This document shows, in pieces, positions 50,307 to 58,278 of a stretch of 64,000 bases of DNA; the stretch's first letter is position 1, and each line of letters starts with the position of its first letter. The translations under genes and the position numbers were made by a program. Below the pieces are notes generated by a model that did not search any database, was not told the DNA's origin, and saw only the letters and a list, made by a program, of their open reading frames with translations. Source of the DNA: an uncultured Pseudodesulfovibrio sp. (lineage in GTDB: Bacteria > Desulfobacterota > Desulfovibrionia > Desulfovibrionales > Desulfovibrionaceae). The stretch covers positions 186,001 to 250,000 of the forward strand of contig NZ_OY760062.1 in NCBI RefSeq assembly GCF_963662885.1, read 5' to 3'.

Positions 50307-51415
50307 GCAGACCCAAATTGGAACTGGTGCAGCTGCGCAAGGAATATTCCGACGGCAACGTGGTTGCCGTGGATAACATCGACCTGGCTGTTGAGGCCGG
50401 TGAGACCGTAGCCCTGCTGGGTTCGTCCGGCTGTGGCAAGTCCACCACACTGAACATGATAGTCGGTCTGGAGCAGCCCACCAGCGGCGACATCCAGATC
50501 GACGGGGCCACCGTGGTCAACACGCCCGCGGGCAAGCGAAACGTGGGCCTGGTCTTCCAGGACTACGCGGTCTTCACCCACATGACCGTGCGCAAAAACC
50601 TGGCCTTCGGGCTGGAAGTTCGCGGCAAGTACGTTCTCGAGATCAATCGGGCCGTGGAGGGCGTGGCCGAGCTGCTCGGCATGAAGGACAAGCTCGACGT
50701 CAGCGTGCGCGAACTGGGCGGCTCGGAGCTCCAGCGTGTGGCCATCGGCCGCACCCTGGTGACCAAGCCGGAGATTCTCCTTCTGGACGAACCTTTGTCC
50801 AACCTGGAGGCCGAGGCGAGGCTGGCCATGCGCCGCGAACTTCGTCGGCTCCAGAGCGAGATCGGTCTGACCATCATCTACGTGACCCACGACCAGGTGG
50901 AGGCGTTATCTCTGGCCGATCGTATCGCGGTCATGAACGCGGGGCATATCCTGCAGGTGGAAGAGACCTCGACCATCTTTGCCCGGCCGGACCACACCTT
51001 TGTCGCAGGCTTCCTGGGCTCGCCACCCATGAACCTGCTGCGCGGCAAGTTCGCGACCGAGGGCGGGGCCGTTCGGTTCTGCAAGGATGATTTCTGTCTG
51101 CCCATGGGGCAGAGCGCCGACGGCGGGGCTCCCGCGGGATTCTATACCATGGGCGTGCGGCCCGAGGCCCTCAGCCTGTCGGATTCGCCCGCTCCGGCCA
51201 TCACCGGCCGGGTCCACAACGTGGAACCGCGCGGTCCCGAGATGGTCGTCACCGTGGCGGCCGGCAACGAGACGCTGACCCTGGTCACACCGCCCTCGGA
51301 TTCCCTGCGGACAGGCGATCCCGTGGGCCTTGATATAGACTTCGACTCCCTGGTCTTTTTCGGCGGGGACAGCAACCGGCGCGAGGAAATCGCCGTGGCC
51401 GGGAGGGTTTACTGA
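50303..51415 (+). CDS. ABC transporter ATPase A, degenerate signature motif
   Basis: The 370-residue MalK-like ATPase has intact Walker A (GSSGCGKST, residues 40-48), Q-loop (VFQDY, Gln86), Walker B (ILLLDEP, Glu163) and switch His196 (YVTHDQ). Its signature loop reads LGGSELQRV (about 138-145) instead of LSGGQxQRV, with Ser and the second Gly displaced, and the D-loop is SNLEA rather than SxLDA. A C-terminal TOBE-type domain follows. It is translated from an ATG overlapping the permease stop and overlaps the second ATPase at its end. With the second ATPase it should form a heterodimer with one consensus and one degenerate ATP site. Confidence 0.9.
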   Translation: MSRPKLELVQLRKEYSDGNVVAVDNIDLAVEAGETVALLGSSGCGKSTTLNMIVGLEQPTSGDIQIDGATVVNTPAGKRNVGLVFQDYAVFTHMTVRKNLAFGLEVRGKYVLEINRAVEGVAELLGMKDKLDVSVRELGGSELQRVAIGRTLVTKPEILLLDEPLSNLEAEARLAMRRELRRLQSEIGLTIIYVTHDQVEALSLADRIAVMNAGHILQVEETSTIFARPDHTFVAGFLGSPPMNLLRGKFATEGGAVRFCKDDFCLPMGQSADGGAPAGFYTMGVRPEALSLSDSPAPAITGRVHNVEPRGPEMVVTVAAGNETLTLVTPPSDSLRTGDPVGLDIDFDSLVFFGGDSNRREEIAVAGRVY

Positions 51416-52536
51416 TGACGACCGCCAACACTGGGGAAAAGACCCCCGTTCTGCATCTGAAGTCCGTGTCCAAGCGGTTTCGGGACAATCAGGCCTTGAG
51501 CGAAGTGGATTTTACCGTGCCCGAGGCTTCGCTGACCGTTATCCTCGGTCCGGCCGGGGCGGGCAAGACCACAACCCTGCGCATCATCGCCGGGCTTGAA
51601 ACCCCGGAATCCGGCAATGTGGTCCTGGGCGGTTCGGACGTGGGCCAGTGGGAGCCGCGCGACCGCAATGTGGCCATGATCTTCGATAATCTGGCGCTGT
51701 ATCCGAACAAGAGCGGCTACGACAACATCGCCTCGCCCCTGGTCATCCGCAAGGAGCCGGAAGGGACCATCAAGGAGCGCGTGGAAGCCATCGCCAAGAC
51801 GCTGCAGATCACCCATGTGCTCGGGCGGCTGCCCAAGACCATGTCCGGTGGCGAGAAACAGCGCGTGGCCCTGGGCCGGGCGCTCATCCGCACGCCCCAG
51901 CTCTTCCTGCTCGACGAGCCCCTGTCCAGCCTGGACGCCAAGCTGCGCATCGAGTTGCGCGCCGAGCTGCGGCGCATGCAGCGCGAGCAGGGGTATACCT
52001 TCCTGATGGCCACGCCCGACTATCACGAGGCCATGGCCATTGCGGATACGGTCATCATGCTGAGTAAGGGCAGGGTGGTCCAGGTGGACGCGCCCCAGAC
52101 TGTTTATGACCTGCCCGCGAACCGCGAGACCGCCTGTTTCGTGGGCGCGCCGCAGATCAATCTGTTCGAAGGCGTGTACGACGAGGGCTCCGACTCGGTT
52201 CTGCTTGCGGCGGCCGGTGTGTCCCTGCCCGCACCTATCCATCTGGTGCGGCGGCTCAAAGACAAGGGCGTCGGATTTGAATTGGGTATCCGCCCGGAAA
52301 ATCTGGCCTTGACCGCTCCGGAGGATTCTCCGGTAAAGGGCAAACTGGTGGACATTGAACCGCTGGGGCCCAAGTCCGTGGCCACGGTTCGGGCAAAGGA
52401 TGCGGAGTTCCGCGTGCTCATCGACAGCCGCGAAGTGCCGTATTTGGCGCTCAACGAGGCCATCGGGGTAACGCCGGTGCATACCGAGCGCATGGTCGCC
52501 TTTGATCTGGAAACAGGACTGCGGCTGCGGGCATGA
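51415..52536 (+). CDS. ABC transporter ATPase B, altered Q-loop and switch
   Basis: The 373-residue MalK-like ATPase has intact Walker A (GPAGAGKTT, 45-53), signature (MSGGEKQRV, 143-151), Walker B (LFLLDEP) and D-loop (SSLDA). However the Q-loop has Asp91 in place of Gln (MIFDNLALYP) and the switch His is replaced by Pro201 (MATPDYHEAM, normally VTHDxxEAM). A TOBE-like C-terminus follows. It starts at the last base of ATPase A and overlaps the radical SAM gene by 4 bases. It would supply a good signature motif to ATPase A and hydrolyse poorly itself. Confidence 0.9.
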   Translation: MTTANTGEKTPVLHLKSVSKRFRDNQALSEVDFTVPEASLTVILGPAGAGKTTTLRIIAGLETPESGNVVLGGSDVGQWEPRDRNVAMIFDNLALYPNKSGYDNIASPLVIRKEPEGTIKERVEAIAKTLQITHVLGRLPKTMSGGEKQRVALGRALIRTPQLFLLDEPLSSLDAKLRIELRAELRRMQREQGYTFLMATPDYHEAMAIADTVIMLSKGRVVQVDAPQTVYDLPANRETACFVGAPQINLFEGVYDEGSDSVLLAAAGVSLPAPIHLVRRLKDKGVGFELGIRPENLALTAPEDSPVKGKLVDIEPLGPKSVATVRAKDAEFRVLIDSREVPYLALNEAIGVTPVHTERMVAFDLETGLRLRA

Positions 52537-53513
52537 TCAACATCTTCGTCACCTACCGGTGCAACCTCGCCTGTTCCTACTGTTTCGCCAGGGAGCTGCA
52601 CTCCGAGTATCCTGAGGATCTGACCGAGGCCAACTTCGATCGTCTTCTGGAATGGATGGAGCGGGCGCAGCTCCCGTCAGTAGCCTTCATCGGCGGCGAA
52701 CCGACCCTGCATCCGCTGCTCCCGTACATGATAGAGCGCACTGCCAGGGCGGGCATTTCGCCCGTGCTGTTCACCAACGGACTGTTTCCCACGGAACTGG
52801 CCGACCGGCTCACCCCTATTGTCTCCAACTTCGTGGTCAACTGCAACGATCCGTCTTTGTATACGGACGGGCAGGCCGCGCTGCTGGATGCGAACCTGAC
52901 GAGTATCGCGGCCTCCGGGGCGCGCCTGACGTTCTCCAAAAACTTCTCCAGCCGGTACTGCGAATATGATTACCTGTTGGAGGCCTGCGCAAAATACGGG
53001 GTCCAGTCCGTACGCTACGACATCTCGCGGCCGTCCATCTCGGCAGGCAACGATCACTTCACCAACAACGATACCCGGCGAATCATCTCGCACATCGTCC
53101 GCTTCGTGAAGGCCTGCGAAGAGCGGGGCGTGCGCACCGGGCTTGATTGCAGTGTCCGATTGTGCGACCTCAGGATCGAGGATCGGAATTACCTCGAGCG
53201 GGTGTCCATGAAGTTCTCCGGGGTGTGCCATCCGTCCATCGACGTGCATCCGGACCTGTCGGCATCGTACTGTCTGCCCATGCGGGACATATCGGTGCCG
53301 GATGTGACCGCCTTTCCCAATCAGGATGCGGTCATGTGGCATTTTGCCGAGCGGGTGCGGCCCATCCGCAAGGCCAACGTGTCTACCGACTGCCTGGAGT
53401 GCAAGGACTTCATGCGCCGTTGCCAGGGCGGTTGCATGGCACTGCGCCGTGCATCAAGCCCGACCTGTGGTGTTTCGGATTCAGAAGGGCAAGAAAAGGA
53501 AACGGAAGAATGA
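52533..53513 (+). CDS. Radical SAM / SPASM-type protein
   Basis: The 326-residue enzyme has the radical SAM cluster CNLACSYC near residue 10 and the GGEPTLHP glycine-rich loop for SAM. The C-terminal half has SPASM-like cysteines: GVCHPS, SYCLPM and CLECKDFMRRCQGGC. SPASM proteins usually modify peptides or act as anaerobic enzyme-maturing factors. No short precursor-peptide gene is visible beside it. It overlaps both neighbours, so it belongs to the operon; it may mature or modify a component (for example the molybdoenzyme) or chemically alter the substrate. Confidence 0.85.
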   Translation: MINIFVTYRCNLACSYCFARELHSEYPEDLTEANFDRLLEWMERAQLPSVAFIGGEPTLHPLLPYMIERTARAGISPVLFTNGLFPTELADRLTPIVSNFVVNCNDPSLYTDGQAALLDANLTSIAASGARLTFSKNFSSRYCEYDYLLEACAKYGVQSVRYDISRPSISAGNDHFTNNDTRRIISHIVRFVKACEERGVRTGLDCSVRLCDLRIEDRNYLERVSMKFSGVCHPSIDVHPDLSASYCLPMRDISVPDVTAFPNQDAVMWHFAERVRPIRKANVSTDCLECKDFMRRCQGGCMALRRASSPTCGVSDSEGQEKETEE

Positions 53514-56194
53514 GCCAACGCAAGATCGTCACCACCTGCACCCGGGACTGCCCCAACTCCTGCGGGCTCATAGCCACGGTAGAAGACGGGCGGCTGGTCA
53601 AACTCTCGGGTGATCCCGACCACCCGTTGACCAGTGGGGTGGCCTGCCACAAGACATCGAAATACATAAAACGCGTATACAGCGCCGAGCGTATTACCCA
53701 CCCTCTGCGCAAGGTGGATGGCCAATGGCGGCGAGCGACCTGGGACGAAGTCCTGGATCTCATCGCCGACAAGCTCAAGTCCGTTGTGGCCGAGTCCGGC
53801 CCCGAGGCGGTCCTGTACTATCAGGGATATGGCGAGCGCACGGCGCTCAAGCTGCTGAACAAGTATTTCTTCAATCTGCTCGGCGGGGCCACCACCATGC
53901 GCGGCTCCCTGTGCGGCGGGGCGGGGCAGGGGTGCCAGAACCTCGACTTCGGCGAGCGCGTGTCCCACGACCCGCTGGATCATTACAACTCCAATTCCAT
54001 GGTCCTGTGGGCGCGCAACCCGGTGTCCACCAACATCTCCCTGGTCAAGATCGCCAAGGACATCAAGAAGCGGGGCGGCCGCGTGATTGTCATCGACCCG
54101 GCGCGCAGCCTGTCCGTGAACATCGCCACCCACCATGTGCGGCCCAAGCCCGGTCGTGACGGGTGCCTGGCCATGGCCGCCGCCAAGATCATCCTGGAGG
54201 CCGGAGCCGAGGACCGCGATTTCATCGAGAGCCGGGCAGAGGGTTGGGCCGAATACAAGGCCATCCTGGATGCCTTTTCCGTGCCCGAGCTTTGCTCCCT
54301 GGCCGGGGTTCCGGTGACGGACGCCGAGTTGCTGGCCGACACGCTCATGAACCAGTTTCCGACGTCGATTCTGCTCGGCTGGGGGTTGCATCGCCACGAG
54401 TACGCCCACTATGTCATCCGGCCCATAGACGCCCTGGGCGGTATCGCCGGAATTCTAGGTGTCGCGGGCGGCGGCGTCAGCCAGGGGTTCGAGGAATATG
54501 GCCCCTACGACCAGGCGTGGTGGGGCGATCACCTGCACCCTGACCACCGGACCCTGTTCATCGGCAAGGTGGGGGAAGAAATACTGAATGCACGCAATCC
54601 TGAAATCCGTATGATCCTAGTCACCTGCGGCAATCCTGTGTGCATGGCCCCCAACGCGGACAAGATCGTCAAGGCCTTCAACAAAGCCGAAATGGTCGTC
54701 TATTCCGGCCATTTCATGGACGACACCGCAGAGTTGGCCGATATCTTCCTGCCAGCCACGACATTTCTCGAGGAAGACGATCTCATGGCCAGCTACGGCC
54801 ACAACTTCCTTGGCCCGGTCAACCCGGCCATCGAGCCGGTGGGTGAGACCAAGTCCGAGTTCCAGATATTCCAGGAACTCTCCGCGCGGTTCCCGTTTGC
54901 CGATCAATATCAAAGGTCCGTGGACGACTGGTTGCAGACCATCTGCGCGCCGCTCTTGGCTCAGGGGACGGATTTGGAAAGTTTGCGCCAGGGGCCGTTC
55001 CGTCTGGATGCGCCCATGGTTCCCTATGCGAACGGCGTGTTTCCGACTGAATCCGGCAAGTTCCGGTTCATGGACGAGTTCGATCCGACAATGCTGCAGG
55101 ACGAGGACCCGCAATACCCCTACAAGTTCCTGACTATCGCGCCTCACGGCTACATCTGTTCCGAACGAACTCTGGCAGAGCACGACGCCCTGCCCACTGT
55201 CACCCTGAACACGAATGAGGCCCGCAAGCGGGGCTTAGCCGACGGCGGCCATGTGGTTGTGCTCAGTGCCTATGGCAAACTGATGGCACTGCTCAAGGTG
55301 GACGAGGCCATGCGCGCGGACGTGTTGATCACAGAGCGCGGCGGCTGGAACAAGGCTGGCCACGGGGTCAACCTCCTGACAAAGGATATTACTTCGATCG
55401 TGGGTCAGGGCACCCCGTTTTATGAAACCAGAGTCACGGTAGAGCCCTGTCCCGAGGATGGGATCGTCGGCTCCAGGGTGTTGGTGATCGGGAACTCCGC
55501 ACAGTCACCCGGCGGCAACTTCACCAAGGAACTGGCCCGGGAAGGGTGCCTTTTGAGTTCGATCCTGCCCAAGCAGGGGGACCCTATCCCGGAGAACGCA
55601 GATGGCTATGATCGCCTGGTGGTTCTGGGTGGCCCCCAACATGCCTTTGATGACGAGACCTCGCCGTATTTTCCGGAGTTGATGCGACTCATGCGGGACT
55701 TTGATGCGGCAGGCAAACCGGTGGCGGGCATCTGCCTCGGTTGCCAGCTGCTGGCGCGTGCTCATGGGGCCGAGGTCTGGACCATGCCGGAACTGGAGTT
55801 CGGATTTGTCGGCCACGCCCTGACCGAGGCGGGTGAGCAAGACCCGGTACTGTCCCAGGCCGGGCCGATCCCGCCGCTCATGGAGTTCCATGAGGATTCC
55901 TTCGACCTGCCCGATGGGGCCGAATTGCTGGTGCGCGGCGAACCGTGCGCCAACCAATGCTTCAAGGTAGGCAAGGCTTCTTATGGATTCCAGTTCCATC
56001 TGGAGATGGACTCCCTGACCGCGGACGAATGGTTTGAAGAGTTTCAGCGTGGGGATATCGACACCTATGCCAAATATCGCTCCCAGTTCACCGATGAATT
56101 CTTCGCCGCCACGAGAAGCCGGTTCCCTCTGCTCATCCAGCAGTCCGCCGACTTTTGCCGCAACGTGGCCAGGAACTGGCTGCGGCTCAAGTAG
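53510..56194 (+). CDS. Molybdopterin (bis-MGD-type) oxidoreductase fused to a class I glutamine amidotransferase domain
   Basis: The 894-residue cytoplasmic protein (no signal peptide; ATG overlaps the previous stop) begins with a 4Fe-4S binding set Cys10, Cys14, Cys18 and Cys46 followed by a BisC/FdhF-type molybdopterin domain to about residue 655 (landmarks YYQGYGER, MRGSLCGGAGQG, FMDDTAELADIFLPATTFLEE in part). Residues about 665-880 are a GMP-synthase-like GATase: nucleophile Cys742 in GICLGCQ and His830/Glu832 in FQFHLE, so the hydrolase triad is intact. Joining an Mo redox enzyme to a glutaminase/gamma-glutamyl hydrolase fold is unusual. Such a domain could remove the gamma-glutamyl group put on by the ligase at 44258. 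Confidence 0.85.
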   Translation: MSQRKIVTTCTRDCPNSCGLIATVEDGRLVKLSGDPDHPLTSGVACHKTSKYIKRVYSAERITHPLRKVDGQWRRATWDEVLDLIADKLKSVVAESGPEAVLYYQGYGERTALKLLNKYFFNLLGGATTMRGSLCGGAGQGCQNLDFGERVSHDPLDHYNSNSMVLWARNPVSTNISLVKIAKDIKKRGGRVIVIDPARSLSVNIATHHVRPKPGRDGCLAMAAAKIILEAGAEDRDFIESRAEGWAEYKAILDAFSVPELCSLAGVPVTDAELLADTLMNQFPTSILLGWGLHRHEYAHYVIRPIDALGGIAGILGVAGGGVSQGFEEYGPYDQAWWGDHLHPDHRTLFIGKVGEEILNARNPEIRMILVTCGNPVCMAPNADKIVKAFNKAEMVVYSGHFMDDTAELADIFLPATTFLEEDDLMASYGHNFLGPVNPAIEPVGETKSEFQIFQELSARFPFADQYQRSVDDWLQTICAPLLAQGTDLESLRQGPFRLDAPMVPYANGVFPTESGKFRFMDEFDPTMLQDEDPQYPYKFLTIAPHGYICSERTLAEHDALPTVTLNTNEARKRGLADGGHVVVLSAYGKLMALLKVDEAMRADVLITERGGWNKAGHGVNLLTKDITSIVGQGTPFYETRVTVEPCPEDGIVGSRVLVIGNSAQSPGGNFTKELAREGCLLSSILPKQGDPIPENADGYDRLVVLGGPQHAFDDETSPYFPELMRLMRDFDAAGKPVAGICLGCQLLARAHGAEVWTMPELEFGFVGHALTEAGEQDPVLSQAGPIPPLMEFHEDSFDLPDGAELLVRGEPCANQCFKVGKASYGFQFHLEMDSLTADEWFEEFQRGDIDTYAKYRSQFTDEFFAATRSRFPLLIQQSADFCRNVARNWLRLK

Positions 56195-56273
56195 TCTGCT
56201 CTGACCTTAGGTAACGGGTCTCGGGACGGCTGAAATCCGCTTTCCGTCCAAATTGGCCACGGACCGACATCAA

Positions 56274-56312
56274 GAAAAAGCCTGTGGGAATGCAATGCAT
56301 TCCCACAGGCTT
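56274..56312 (-). terminator. Terminator between the amine operon and the PEP-CTERM gene
   Basis: A perfect 16-bp stem (AAGCCTGTGGGAATGC against its complement) closes a 3-base loop at 56278-56312. On the minus strand it is followed by TTTTTCTTG, so it terminates the PEP-CTERM gene; on the + strand it can also stop the long operon, though without a good U-run. Confidence 0.85.
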
Positions 56313-56352
56313 ACTTGTTCAAATGGTTCGGGCTATCTTCGATATGTGCTTG

Positions 56353-57168
56353 TTATGCCTTGTTGCGGCGGTGGAGCATGAAACCGAAGCCGCCCAGTCC
56401 GGCGAGGAGCAACAGGAAGGAAGAGGGTTCGGGCGTGGGGACCGCTGCTGCTTCGAAGTTGATGTTATAGGTGTCCACGATCGGAGCACCGGTGATGTCT
56501 ATGTTCTTAACGGAGATGCTCAGTCCGTCGAGTAAGCCGTAAAAGTCGGCGTTCCAGCCGGAGCCGGTGGCCATGGCGATGCTCAGCAGTTCCTGGTCGC
56601 CGTAAACCCTGTCGCCAAGACCGGTTTGGGTGAGAAACTCTTCCCAAAGCGGATCCGTGTAGCTGCCCCAGTAGTTGCTCGAGGAGCTGTCGAAGAAGCG
56701 GAGGGCATTGGTGTCATTCTGGCCTCCGATCGCCCACTGGTTCCACTCATTCACATTCTCATTCAGGTTGGCCGAAAAATAGGGCTCGGTGTTGAGGCGA
56801 TAACCGTACCAAGCGCTTCCCGGGCTGTTTTCGAAGGGGGTGGTGTAGAAGTGGAAATACCAGTCAGGGGCTTGTTCCACATGAGAAGTGGGTTTTTTGG
56901 TCCAGTAGCTCATGCCGACAACATCGGAGAGAGTAACGGTCCGGCCGAAAAGCGTGGACGCATCCAAGCCCCATTCCGCCTTGTAGGCCGAGTTGTCGGC
57001 GGACCAGCTGCTGCCGGACGTCTGCGCCAGCGGGTAATCGCCGTTGACGCCGATCACACCGGTGGCCTGGTCTGCATATACGGTCATATTGTAGACTGCG
57101 GCCATTGCGAAAGAAGAGAAGGCCAGAAAGAGGGTAAGGGTCAATATTGCCGTCATGAGCCGTTTCAT
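56353..57168 (-). CDS. PEP-CTERM secreted protein
   Basis: The 271-residue protein starts behind GGAGG with a Sec signal (MKRLMTAILTLTLFLAF, AMA cleavage). The C-terminus is a PEP-CTERM sorting tag: TPEPSS, then a hydrophobic LLLLAGLGGFGF span and MLHRRNKA basic tail. Exosortase would cut at the PEP tag and release or couple the protein to exopolysaccharide. The body is Trp/Asn/Ser/Tyr-rich, low in Cys, with no known domain recognised. No exosortase is in the window. Monocistronic with its own terminator. Confidence 0.88.
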   Translation of the reverse strand: MKRLMTAILTLTLFLAFSSFAMAAVYNMTVYADQATGVIGVNGDYPLAQTSGSSWSADNSAYKAEWGLDASTLFGRTVTLSDVVGMSYWTKKPTSHVEQAPDWYFHFYTTPFENSPGSAWYGYRLNTEPYFSANLNENVNEWNQWAIGGQNDTNALRFFDSSSSNYWGSYTDPLWEEFLTQTGLGDRVYGDQELLSIAMATGSGWNADFYGLLDGLSISVKNIDITGAPIVDTYNINFEAAAVPTPEPSSFLLLLAGLGGFGFMLHRRNKA

Positions 57169-57422
57169 AAAATCCTCCGGAGTGGGTCGAACAGATGTTT
57201 GAAAAAATTTGTCCATATTAAGCACAGGCTATGCCGGATTTTATTAATCTAAAGAAATCTTAATATTGTGGTGGGTCTCATAGGGGTGGCGTCTCTCTCA
57301 ATGAGAAAAAATGTAAAGAAATATTGCTGCGTTGTCGGGTGGTTTTACATCCATACCTCTGGAGTAGGAATCACGCATTTAATCTTGGATAACGGCGGCT
57401 CTCCCTTTTCCCGGCACGAAGA

Positions 57423-57460
57423 AGCCCCGCCCCCCGAAGAGGGGAAGGCGGGGCTTTTTT
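57423..57460 (+). terminator. Hairpin with T-run, possibly bidirectional
   Basis: AGCCCCGCC pairs with GGCGGGGCT around an internal CCCC/GGGG extension and ends in six T on the + strand. No + strand gene is recognised just upstream. On the minus strand it is 24 bases after the small motility-type gene and could end that transcript despite a poorer U-run. The rest of the 57169-57483 interval holds no supported gene. Confidence 0.75.
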
Positions 57461-57483
57461 GTCGAGGCGTTATCTCCGAGCTG

Positions 57484-57768
57484 TCAGATGATGGTGTTGA
57501 TGACCGAGCCCTTGGCGTAGGCGCCGAGGACGTCGGTCTGGAAGTTGTAGCTTTGGGCCAGGCCGGCCTTGTCTGCCGTCGAGGTCCCGGGGTTCATGTA
57601 GTCCAGGGTTTTGGATACGAGCGACGCTTCGGCGGAAACCTTGTCCACCGGTGCGAGGCTGGGGCCGCTGTCGTTCATGTAGTCCAGGGTCTCGGAAACC
57701 ACGGCCGCACCGAACGTTTGTTGATCGAACGGCGAGTAGCTCCCGAAGCCGCCGATTGCCATGGTCAT
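57484..57768 (-). CDS. Small YjfB-like (putative motility) protein with an internal repeat
   Basis: The 94-residue protein (ATG at 57768, GGAGGG 6 bases upstream) contains two copies of a helix of the form VVSETLDYMN and LVSKTLDYMN, about 27 residues apart, then AQSYNFQTDVLGAYAKG. The repeated helix resembles the core of YjfB-type small motility proteins. No signal peptide or span. A sigma-28-like promoter upstream supports a flagellar link. The family call is tentative; the repeat is plain. Confidence 0.6.
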   Translation of the reverse strand: MTMAIGGFGSYSPFDQQTFGAAVVSETLDYMNDSGPSLAPVDKVSAEASLVSKTLDYMNPGTSTADKAGLAQSYNFQTDVLGAYAKGSVINTII

Positions 57769-57811
57769 AAGCACCCTCCTGTCTTCAGGACGGAAATAAC
57801 GCCTATCTGTT

Positions 57812-57838
57812 GTTTCGGCATTTTGTCGTATATCTTTA
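57812..57838 (-). promoter_or_regulatory. Sigma-28 (FliA)-like promoter
   Basis: Minus strand TAAAGATA and GCCGAAAC are separated by 11 bases, matching the flagellar sigma-28 pattern TAAAGTTT-N11-GCCGATAA at 12 of 16 positions, including TAAAG and GCCGA. It lies 44 bases before the ATG at 57768. Confidence 0.7.
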
Positions 57839-57905
57839 GGGCTAGTCCGAAAAAATATTGCCCAATGAATACAATTGGGTGTATTTAGGGATAAGGGAGG
57901 ATCCC

Positions 57906-58094
57906 ATGTACATCGAGATCAAGTGGGCGATTGTGGCCATTCTCATCACCGCTCTGGTCGGAGTGGTACTGCACCGCTGGCAGCGCCCGGTGCTGCCCAG
58001 GCTGTACGTGTGGGTCACCATTATCGGGACCCTGGCCGCATCGTACTACATTCTGAATGTGTTTTTCGGCAGCGGCCGTACCGGGTGGCCGTGA
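57906..58094 (+). CDS. Small two-span membrane protein
   Basis: The 62-residue protein has two hydrophobic helices (about 5-22 and 32-52) joined by the basic loop HRWQRPVLPR. AGGGAGG precedes the ATG at 57906. It is not recognised. The next gene, 19 bases on, encodes a shorter homologue in tandem, interrupted by a stop. Position between a motility-type gene and MazG gives no clear role. Confidence 0.7.
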   Translation: MYIEIKWAIVAILITALVGVVLHRWQRPVLPRLYVWVTIIGTLAASYYILNVFFGSGRTGWP

Positions 58095-58113
58095 TGCCGT
58101 ATGGGAGGGGAGT

Positions 58114-58278
58114 ATGGACAAGACCCTGATGTTGGGAATTGCCGTGGCGGCAGGAGTGAGTCTGGCCGTTCTGGTCTTCTGGAAACTCAGATCACGCTGC
58201 GCCCCGTGAATACTGACGTACGCAGTCATCGGCGCGGGCGCCGTCGTATTCTATCTTCTCGAGTATCTGTTCAACTAG
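58114..58278 (+). pseudogene. Tandem paralogue of the small membrane protein, interrupted by in-frame TGA
   Basis: From the ATG at 58114 (GGGAGGGGAGT upstream) translation gives MDKTLMLGIAVAAG through SRCAP and then TGA at 58207-58209. The same frame continues open as ILTYAVIGAGAVVFYLLEYLF to TAG at 58276-58278. Aligned with the 62-residue neighbour, the TGA falls exactly where that protein has Arg (PVLPRLYVW against RCAP*ILTY). A CGA to TGA change or a sequencing error is the simplest reading. The 31-residue upstream product would still have one span. Confidence 0.75.

Noticed and set aside
57268..57888. 206-codon + strand frame over the YjfB-like gene
   Set aside because: It passes through a terminator hairpin and is a mirror of the minus-strand gene, which has ribosome site and promoter.
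58207..58209. In-frame TGA as a selenocysteine codon
   Set aside because: The paralogue has Arg, not Cys, at this position, and no convincing SECIS-like hairpin was seen directly after it; nonsense or error is simpler.
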